In this document: positions 58,359 through 64,000 of the stretch, one piece after another
How the letters are laid out: each line of letters begins with the position of its first letter
Position numbering within the stretch: position 1 is the stretch's first letter
From: Microbacterium sp. Leaf288
GTDB taxonomy: Bacteria; Actinomycetota; Actinomycetes; Actinomycetales; Microbacteriaceae
DNA: 64,000 bases
Assembly (NCBI RefSeq): GCF_001422925.1
Contig: NZ_LMNI01000014.1
Span: forward strand, 62,001 to 126,000
Direction: 5' to 3'
Translations under genes and position numbers: made by a program
The notes under the pieces: model-generated
What the model saw: the letters and a program-made list of their open reading frames with translations, nothing else
Told to the model about the DNA's origin: nothing
The model's database searches: none

Positions 58359-58380
58359 AAAAAGAATGTTCGTTCTTTTT
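58359..58380. promoter_or_regulatory. TetR operator B (perfect palindrome)
   Basis: AAAAAGAA and TTCTTTTT surround TGTTCG, directly before the AGGAGG ribosome site of the divergent gene. Its core AGAA-TGTTCG-TTCT is related to site A (AGAAT-AGCG-ATTCT), suggesting two dimers bind in the 64-bp gap. Confidence 0.7.
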
Positions 58381-58391
58381 AGGAGGACGCG

Positions 58392-59522
58392 ATGAACACT
58401 CATCGTGACGCGGTATCGGTGGATGCCGCACCCGCACGCCCCACGAAGTGGGGGGTCGCCGCGCTGTTCGGGCTGCTCGGCTCAGTGATCGTCGCCGTCA
58501 TCGTGATGGCGTTCGTCTGGCCCGCAGCCGCTTCGCAGCCGCAGAACCTGCCCGTCGGCATCTCCGGGCCCACCGAGGCCGTCACTGCCGTCGAGGACAA
58601 GCTCGCCGAACAGGACCCCGCGCCGTTCGTCCTCCACGAGGTCGAGTCGCGCGACGACGCGGTGTCGCAGATCGAATCCCGCGAGCTGTACGGCGCGATC
58701 CTGCTGGGCGACGAGCCCGAGGTGCTCATCGCGACGGCGGCGAGCCCCGTCGCCGCGCAGGCGCTGCGCGGCGTCGCCACCCAGCTGCAGTCGCAGATCG
58801 ACACCGCGGCCAAGACCGCGCTGACGGACCAGCTCACGGCGATCGTCGGGGCGCTCAACGCGGGACAGATGCCACCGCTGCCCGACGGTGCCGCAGGGGC
58901 CCCGCCGGCCATCCCCACGGTGACCGTCACCGATGTCGTGCCTCTGGCCGACGGCGACAGCGCCGGGTCAGGGCTCGCGGCATCCGTCTTCCCGATGGTG
59001 CTGGGCGGCATGCTCGGCGGAATCCTGCTGACGCTGCTGGTGCAGGGGGTCGTGCGTCGCCTGGTGGGGCTGGTCGTCTTCGGCCTCGCCGCCGGCGCCC
59101 TGATCGCGCTCGTCATGCAGACGTGGTTCGGCATCCTCACCGGGGACTGGCTGCTCAACGCCGCGGTGCTCGGCGTGGGCGTCGCCGCAACCTCCGCGCT
59201 GATCATCGGGCTGGCAGCGTTGATGGGCCCTCCCGGGATCGCCGTCGGGGCTGTCATCACGATGTTCATCGCGAACCCGATCGCGGGCGCCGCCCTGCCG
59301 CCGCAGTTCCTTCCCGAGCCGTGGGGCGCGGTCGGCCAGTTCTTCGTGCCGGGTGCATCGGCGAACCTGCTGCGCTCGGTGATGTACTTCCCGGAGGCCT
59401 CCACCTGGGCGCAGTGGACGATCCTCGGCGCGTGGCTCGTGGGCGGCATGATCCTCGCGCTCATCGGCCACCAGCGCAGCCGCGCAGAGCTGGCCCCGCC
59501 CGAGCGGCAGCTGGAGCACTGA
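58392..59522 (+). CDS. ABC-2/YhgE-like membrane protein
   Basis: Encodes 376 residues. One N-terminal helix (GLLGSVIVAVIVMAFVWPAAAS) is followed by an external loop of ~160 residues (ISGPTEAVTAVEDKLAEQ ... DAVSQIESRELYGAILLG) and five to six C-terminal helices. This is the layout of ABC-2-type and YhgE/Pip-like membrane proteins, although no ATPase is nearby. Such proteins take part in export or cell-envelope stress. AGGAGG is eight bases before the ATG. Control by the divergent TetR is strongly suggested by two palindromes. Confidence 0.75.
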   Translation: MNTHRDAVSVDAAPARPTKWGVAALFGLLGSVIVAVIVMAFVWPAAASQPQNLPVGISGPTEAVTAVEDKLAEQDPAPFVLHEVESRDDAVSQIESRELYGAILLGDEPEVLIATAASPVAAQALRGVATQLQSQIDTAAKTALTDQLTAIVGALNAGQMPPLPDGAAGAPPAIPTVTVTDVVPLADGDSAGSGLAASVFPMVLGGMLGGILLTLLVQGVVRRLVGLVVFGLAAGALIALVMQTWFGILTGDWLLNAAVLGVGVAATSALIIGLAALMGPPGIAVGAVITMFIANPIAGAALPPQFLPEPWGAVGQFFVPGASANLLRSVMYFPEASTWAQWTILGAWLVGGMILALIGHQRSRAELAPPERQLEH

Positions 59523-59640
59523 GCCGCCTGCGGACGCACCATCGGCGACCCGGAGGCCTCGAGGATGAACTTCGTCCGGCGATGCTCCGCTGGCTCGACG
59601 GGGTCTCGGCGGGGTGACCCGGGCTGGCTAGTCTGTTCGC

Positions 59641-60843
59641 GTGGACGGTCTCACACCCTCGACGCTCCTGCTGATTCCGCTGCTGGGGGTGCTCGCCCCG
59701 ATTCTGGCCCGAGGTCTCGGGCGGTGGGTGCGCGTGCCCGTGGTGGTGTTCGAGCTCGTGCTCGGCATCCTGATCGGGCCCGCGGTTCTCGGCTGGGCGG
59801 GGCCGAACGCCTTCGTCGACGTCCTGGCCAACTTCGGACTCGCGATGCTGTTCTTCGTCGCCGGCACCGAGATCGAGTTCGGATCGTTCCGCGGACGCCT
59901 CGGCCGTCGCGCGTCGCTCGGGTGGATCATCAGCCTCGCCGCGGGCATCGCGGCCGGCTGGCTGCTCGCGCCCGGGGAGGCGGCGATCGTGATCGGCGTC
60001 GCGCTGTGCTCGACGGCGCTGGGCACCCTCCTGCCGATCCTGCGGGACGCCGGCGAGCTGCGCACCCCGTTCGGCCGCGCCGTCGGCGCCGTCGGCGCCG
60101 TCGGCGAGTTCGGGCCGCTCATCGCGATCTCGATCTTCCTCGGCGGCCGCGAGCCGGGCCTGTCCACCATCGTCCTGGCGCTGTTCGCCGCGTTCGCGGC
60201 GCTCGCGATCTGGCTCGCGTTCCGGGTGCCGCGCGGCGCGATGCACTCGTTCGTGAACTCCACGCTGCACACCTCGGGGCAGTTCGCGATCCGGGTGGTG
60301 TTCGTGATCCTCGCCACCCTCGTCGCGCTGAGCATCGTGCTCGACCTCGACATGCTGCTGGGGGCCTTCACCGCCGGCATCATCTGGCGCCTCCTCATGC
60401 GCGACGCCTCCGAGCACGACCGCGACGCCGTCGAGAGCAAGATCGAGGGCGTCGCGTTCGGCTTCCTCGTGCCGATCTTCTTCATCTACACGGGCATCAC
60501 GTTCGACCTCCAGGGCCTGCTCGAAGACCCTGTGCTGTTCTGGCTGGTGCCGCTGGTGCTCGTCGCGCTTCTCGTCGTCCGCGGGCTGCCGTCGACGCTT
60601 GCCGCACCCGAAGGGTCCTCGCGCCGCGAGCGGCTGTCGATCGCGCTCCTGGGTGCGACCGGGCTTCCGATCATCGTCGCCGTCACCCAGATCGGCGTGG
60701 ACGAGAAGATCCTCGACACGACGCAGCAGACCGTGCTCGTCGCGGGCGGCATGCTGTCGGTGCTGCTGTTCCCGCTGGTCGGCATGGCGCTGCGCGGCGA
60801 GCGGCTGACGGCGAGCCCCTCCCTCCTGGACGACATGGCGTGA
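59641..60843 (+). CDS. CPA2 family cation:proton antiporter
   Basis: Encodes 400 residues with about twelve membrane helices and no TrkA-N tail. Family features include LVLGILIGPAVLGW, NFGLAMLFFVAGTEIEF (the ion-site Glu/Asp helix), GVALCSTALGTLLPIL and FLVPIFFIYTGITFDL. It likely exchanges Na+ or K+ for H+. TAGTCT at 59629-59634 lies six bases before the GTG, and no ribosome site is seen. The next gene overlaps by GTGA and may be a partner. Confidence 0.87.
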   Translation: MDGLTPSTLLLIPLLGVLAPILARGLGRWVRVPVVVFELVLGILIGPAVLGWAGPNAFVDVLANFGLAMLFFVAGTEIEFGSFRGRLGRRASLGWIISLAAGIAAGWLLAPGEAAIVIGVALCSTALGTLLPILRDAGELRTPFGRAVGAVGAVGEFGPLIAISIFLGGREPGLSTIVLALFAAFAALAIWLAFRVPRGAMHSFVNSTLHTSGQFAIRVVFVILATLVALSIVLDLDMLLGAFTAGIIWRLLMRDASEHDRDAVESKIEGVAFGFLVPIFFIYTGITFDLQGLLEDPVLFWLVPLVLVALLVVRGLPSTLAAPEGSSRRERLSIALLGATGLPIIVAVTQIGVDEKILDTTQQTVLVAGGMLSVLLFPLVGMALRGERLTASPSLLDDMA

Positions 60844-61325
60844 GCACCCTCGAACTCCTCGACGCCACCCGCTCGCGGCTCACCGGCGTGCCCCGCGAAG
60901 CGCTCGGCGAACTGATCGTGCCCAAGCGCTTCCTGGGGGTGGCGCGCGCCGCCCGCATCGAACGGCGCGGCGACGCGTGGCACCTGGGAGTGCTGCTCCT
61001 CACCGACGACGCCGTCTTCGCGACGGGCGACATCCTCCGTGCCCGGCACGAAGCCCGGCGAGGCTACACCGCCGAGTCCCAGCGGCAGCGCGCCGAACTC
61101 GCCGCCGCCGCACGTCGCGGCGGCTTCGCGGAGGGCGAGACCGTGCACATCGGATGGCGGATGCTGCAGCCCGGCGCGGTCGACAGGGGCGAGGCATCCG
61201 CTCCGCTGTTCCCTGCCGATGGCGTGCCCAGCGTGAGATGGAGTGCCGCCGGAGGACTCATGCCGCTCGAGGCCTATCTCTCGGAGCGGGTCGCTCTGCT
61301 GCTCGACCCACCGGGCGGCGCGTGA
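60840..61325 (+). CDS. Conserved hypothetical protein coupled to the antiporter
   Basis: Encodes 161 residues from a GTG that overlaps the antiporter stop. There are no membrane helices. Readable blocks are VPKRFLGVARAARIERRGDAWHLGVLLLTDDAVFATGDILRARHEARRGYTAESQRQRAELAAAARRGGF and ETVHIGWRMLQPG, ending LPLEAYLSERVALLLDPP-like. I recognise no family with a known role. Coupling suggests it belongs with the transporter, but this is positional only. Confidence 0.7.
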   Translation: MSTLELLDATRSRLTGVPREALGELIVPKRFLGVARAARIERRGDAWHLGVLLLTDDAVFATGDILRARHEARRGYTAESQRQRAELAAAARRGGFAEGETVHIGWRMLQPGAVDRGEASAPLFPADGVPSVRWSAAGGLMPLEAYLSERVALLLDPPGGA

Positions 61326-61401
61326 GATCGCTCGCTATCTGCCGTGGGACGGGATGTCAAGAGCCCTCGTGGCGGGGTGGCGTGCGCCTTACCGTGTGAG
61401 G

Positions 61402-62202
61402 ATGACCGCCAAGGACCTCGCCCGGCAGATCATCGTCATCAGCGCGTTCTGCTTCATGATCGTGGCCGCCATGGTCGGCACCGGCCTGTTCGGCGGCACG
61501 CCGGTGCAGGCGCTGCAGGACGGCGCGCTCGATCAGGACGGCTCGTACCTCGCGCCGGCGCGGCCGGCGTTCTCGATCTGGACCGCGATCTACGTCGGGC
61601 TGTTCGCGTACACGGTGTGGCAGGCGCTGCCACGCCAGCGCGGCAGCGAGCGGCAGCGGGCGCTCGGATACCTCATCGCCGGCACGATGGCGCTCAACGG
61701 ACTGTGGCTCGTGACGGCCCAGTTCGGCTCGCTCGGGCTCACGGTGCTGGCCATCATCGTGCTGCTCGCGCTGCTGGGCGTCACGTTCAGCCGCACCGTC
61801 ATCGAGCCCGCCGACGGCTGGGCCGATCGGCTGCTGGTCGACGGGGTCACCGGCCTGCACCTGGGCTGGGTGACGCTCGCCACCGTCGCGAACATCACGG
61901 CCTGGCTGACCTCGATCGGATCGCCCGAGTGGGAGGCGTCGGCGGACCTGTGGGGCGTGGTCGTCCTCATCGCCGTCGCCGTCATCGGGCTCGGAATCGA
62001 GATCGCGAGCCGCTGGCGCCTCGGGCCGGCGCTCGCGCTCGCGTGGGGGCTGATCTGGCTCTCGGTCGGCCGGCTGGAGGGCGAGCCGCACAGCACCGCG
62101 ATCGGGGTGACGGCGATCGTCGTCGCCGCACTGATCCTCGGTACGGCGCTCATCGGCACCGCAGTGCGCGCGCTGACCGCGGTCCGCAACGCCGAGGTGT
62201 GA
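61402..62202 (+). CDS. TspO/MBR-like tryptophan-rich membrane protein
   Basis: Encodes 266 residues with seven or eight membrane helices, longer than the five-helix TspO (~160 residues). The start APARPAFSIWTAIYVGLFAYTVWQALP and the pattern ALNGLWLVTAQFG, with HLGWVTLATVANITAWL, match the extended TspO-like proteins annotated as tryptophan-rich sensory proteins. Role may include binding porphyrins or lipids, but is unproven here. GAGG precedes the ATG. Its stop TGA abuts the converging gene's stop, forming TGATCA. Confidence 0.75.
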   Translation: MTAKDLARQIIVISAFCFMIVAAMVGTGLFGGTPVQALQDGALDQDGSYLAPARPAFSIWTAIYVGLFAYTVWQALPRQRGSERQRALGYLIAGTMALNGLWLVTAQFGSLGLTVLAIIVLLALLGVTFSRTVIEPADGWADRLLVDGVTGLHLGWVTLATVANITAWLTSIGSPEWEASADLWGVVVLIAVAVIGLGIEIASRWRLGPALALAWGLIWLSVGRLEGEPHSTAIGVTAIVVAALILGTALIGTAVRALTAVRNAEV

Positions 62203-62946
62203 TCAGGCGGGCGCGAAGCGGTCGGCGAACGCCCGCAGCAGCCGCGTGGGCTCCGTGACGGATGCTGCGAGCACGCGTCCGGCGATCGCGTCATAGTCCG
62301 CGGAATCGAAGTAGCCGTCGTCGCGGTACACGGCCATGCGCTCGGTGAACGCCTTCGTGGTCGGCTCGGGGTGGAACTGGGTCGCGTAGAGCCGGTCGCC
62401 CACGCGGTACGCCTGGACGGGGCATCCGTCGTTGCTCGCCAGCAGGACCGCTCCCGGCGGCAGGTTCTCGGTCCCCTCCTTGTGGGCGGTGAGCGCCGTG
62501 AAGCGATTCGCGAGGGCGCCGAACAGCGGGTCGGCCGAGGCCCGCTTCGTGAGCTCCACCGCCACGGGGCCGGTGTCCTCGGGGAAGGCACGGCTCACCG
62601 TGCCGCCCAGGGTGCGGGTCGCGATGCCGATGCCGTAGCAGGTGAAGAGGGCGGCCGGACCGTCGCCGGTCGCGGTGCGCTCTGCGATGCGGGCGAGGGC
62701 CGCTTCGAGGCGCCGCTGCGCGTCGGTCTTCGTCGACTCGGGGTCGGTGACGTTGAACGGACTGCCGCCCACGAGGAAGCCGGAGTAGCGCTCGAACACG
62801 TCGTCGGGAAGCGGTTCGCGCACCAGGTCGTGGCGGGCGAGGCGGCTCTCGTCGAGGTGCATCGCGGTGCGGAAGGACTCGTATTCGGCGGCCGCCGCAC
62901 CCAGCTGCGGGCGCACGCAGACATAGAGCAACGGCGCGGTCGTCAT
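62203..62946 (-). CDS. Class I glutamine amidotransferase-like protein
   Basis: Encodes 247 residues. The nucleophile Cys lies in LFTCYGIGIATRTLGG and the catalytic His/Glu in YATQFHPEPTTKAF, giving a full Cys-His-Glu triad. The N-terminal half is YVCVRPQLGAAAAEYESF and GFLVGGSPFNVTDPES. It resembles the GMP-synthase-like amidotransferases that act alone to release ammonia from glutamine conjugates (PuuD or YfeJ-like). TAGAAT six bases before the ATG suggests a leaderless message. No synthetase partner is adjacent. Confidence 0.85.
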   Translation of the reverse strand: MTTAPLLYVCVRPQLGAAAAEYESFRTAMHLDESRLARHDLVREPLPDDVFERYSGFLVGGSPFNVTDPESTKTDAQRRLEAALARIAERTATGDGPAALFTCYGIGIATRTLGGTVSRAFPEDTGPVAVELTKRASADPLFGALANRFTALTAHKEGTENLPPGAVLLASNDGCPVQAYRVGDRLYATQFHPEPTTKAFTERMAVYRDDGYFDSADYDAIAGRVLAASVTEPTRLLRAFADRFAPA

Positions 62947-63070
62947 GCACGAATTCTAGGTCTCCACTCCCGGACCCTGCGAGACGGCTGAAATCGTCGG
63001 TATTCGGGCGGCGTGCGTGTATCAAACCCGCACTATCGCGCTCGGGCATGGTGTGGACAGAATGGGCGCT

Positions 63071-63688
63071 ATGACGCAGGCTGACGCCGAACCATCCGTC
63101 GACTCCGTGGAGCCGGCGCGATGGGAGCGCGCCGCCGCACTCTTCGTGCGGTGGCGTGAAGGCGACAGCCGTGCGATGGACGAACTCGTCCGCCTGATGA
63201 CGCCGCCGCTATGGCACGTCGTGAGGGCGTACGGGCTCGACCATTCGTTGGCGCAGGACGTCGTGCAGACGACCTGGCTGACGCTCGTGCGCCGTCACGA
63301 GACCATCAACGACCCGCTCGCGGTGTCGGGGTGGCTCACGATGTGCGCGCGCCGTGAGGCGTGGCGAGTCGGCAAACAGCACCGGCGTGCCGATGCCACC
63401 GAGGCCGAGTCGCTCGAACCGCACCTTCCCGTCCACGAATCCGCCGAGCAGACCGCCGCGCAGGACGACGAGACCCGTCGCCTCTGGACAGCGGTCGGAA
63501 CGCTCAACGAACGATGCCAGCGCCTGCTGCGGATCGTCGCGTTCGAGGACCGCCCCGACTATGCCCGCATCGCCGAAGACCTTGCGATGCCCATCGGATC
63601 GATCGGACCGACCCGCCAGCGCTGCCTCGCGAAGCTACGCGCCGTACTCGAGGGAGACGGATGGAGAGGTGACGACGATGGAAACTGA
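63071..63688 (+). CDS. ECF-type sigma-70 family sigma factor
   Basis: Encodes 205 residues. Region 2 is ALFVRWREGDSRAMDELVRLMTPPLWHVVRAYGLDHSLAQDVVQTTWLTLVRRHETI. Region 4 is LNERCQRLLRIVAFEDRPDYARIAEDLAMPIGSIGPTRQRCLAKLRAVL. No region 1.1 or 3 is present. The ending PIGSIGPTRQRCLAKLR is typical of a group of actinobacterial sigma factors encoded beside a small partner and proteins such as CHAT-domain peptidases. An ATG at 63062 is an alternative start. The next gene overlaps by 11 bp. Confidence 0.85.
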   Translation: MTQADAEPSVDSVEPARWERAAALFVRWREGDSRAMDELVRLMTPPLWHVVRAYGLDHSLAQDVVQTTWLTLVRRHETINDPLAVSGWLTMCARREAWRVGKQHRRADATEAESLEPHLPVHESAEQTAAQDDETRRLWTAVGTLNERCQRLLRIVAFEDRPDYARIAEDLAMPIGSIGPTRQRCLAKLRAVLEGDGWRGDDDGN

Positions 63689-64000
63689 GGACTTTGCGGC
63701 CGACGCCGCGCTCTTCGCACGGATGCGGCGCATGTGGGAGGACGTCGACCCCGTGCCGGCCGACCTGGTGGACCAGATGGTCGCCGCTGTCGCCGTCGAG
63801 GACCTGTCGCGGGAGTACGCGCTCCTGACGCTGGTCGAGGGGACGTTCGCGGCCGTGCGCGGCGAGACCGACACGGCGACTCTCCAGTTCAGCGACGGCA
63901 CGACCAGCGTGCTGCTGCACGTGACCGCCACCGAGGGCGGCGACCGGCGCGTGGACGGATGGGTGGACGCCACGGCCCTCGCCATCCGTCTCATCCAGGG
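63678..64000 (+). CDS. Partner of the sigma factor, cut by the window end
   Basis: From the ATG at 63678 at least 107 residues are encoded, running off the window. The start METEDFAADAALFARMRRMWEDVDPVPADLVDQMVAAVAVEDLSREYALLTLVEG is helical. It then turns to beta-rich sequence (TATLQFSDGTTSVLLHVTATEGGDRRVDGWVDATALAIRL). There is no zinc-binding anti-sigma motif. It overlaps the sigma gene, so a regulatory or structural partner is likely. Function unknown. Confidence 0.75.
   Translation, partial: METEDFAADAALFARMRRMWEDVDPVPADLVDQMVAAVAVEDLSREYALLTLVEGTFAAVRGETDTATLQFSDGTTSVLLHVTATEGGDRRVDGWVDATALAIRLIQ

Noticed and set aside
1..64000. tRNA, rRNA, insertion sequences, integrase or prophage genes
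   Set aside because: None was found on reading; no T-loop-like GGTTCGAATCC segments, transposase motifs or phage structural genes are apparent.

Overview
The window is very GC-rich DNA from an actinobacterium. Third codon positions are strongly G/C, many genes start directly at the mRNA 5' end (a -10-like TAnnnT box 6-8 bases before the start codon), and proteins resemble those of Microbacteriaceae. The recurrent word GGATGC/GCATCC and two paralogues of a small family common in that group fit a Microbacterium-like soil or plant heterotroph. This is a gene-content inference; no rRNA gene is present. No tRNA, rRNA, CRISPR array, insertion sequence or prophage was seen.

Layout. 1-1.8 kb: end of a sugar-type operon (DUF6807/PmoA-like and cupin proteins). 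1.9-3.4 kb: secreted M28 peptidase. 3.5-10.8 kb: myo-inositol catabolism, with a GntR regulator divergent from iolC, a Cgl0159-type aldolase, iolA, iolB and iolD; two copies of a GTC..GAC palindrome lie between the divergent genes. 11-13.3 kb: a GNAT-AAA+ fusion and an unknown Ala/Pro-rich protein. 13.4-16.3 kb: oxidoreductase divergent from a TetR-FUSC pair. 16.4-20.5 kb: MMPL transporter, two-component system and a broken MFS gene. 20.5-24.6 kb: YidC-like insertase, small membrane protein, RecQ-phosphoribosyltransferase fusion and a PT-repeat lipoprotein.

24.8-30.6 kb holds sulfur genes: rhodanese, FMN reductase, a leaderless cysteine-rich micro-ORF that looks like a cysteine attenuator, cystathionine beta-synthase, a cystathionine gamma-synthase/lyase, then an old-yellow-enzyme-type oxidoreductase. 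30.8-36.4 kb: SLC13 permease, SDR/TetR divergon, the two small paralogues placed tail to tail and a class III aminotransferase. 36.6-40.7 kb: LacI divergent from an oxidoreductase-ThuA-oxidoreductase operon. 40.9-47.6 kb: beta-glucoside locus (binding protein, two permeases, GH3 enzyme, divergent LacI). 47.6-52.1 kb: D-xylose locus (ROK repressor, xylA, xylB).

52.1-52.6 kb contains three 81-bp tandem repeats, each opening with a perfect 16-bp palindrome. 52.6-64 kb: SemiSWEET-like protein, TPR-LuxR regulator, methyltransferase, coiled-coil protein, small alarmone synthetase, TetR/ABC-2-like divergon, CPA2 antiporter, TspO-like protein, glutamine amidotransferase and an ECF-type sigma factor with a partner cut by the window end.

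The most notable observations are the polycysteine leader, the 81-bp repeat array, the two domain fusions (GNAT-AAA+, RecQ-PRTase), a two-copy long inverted-repeat element, and pervasive leaderless starts.
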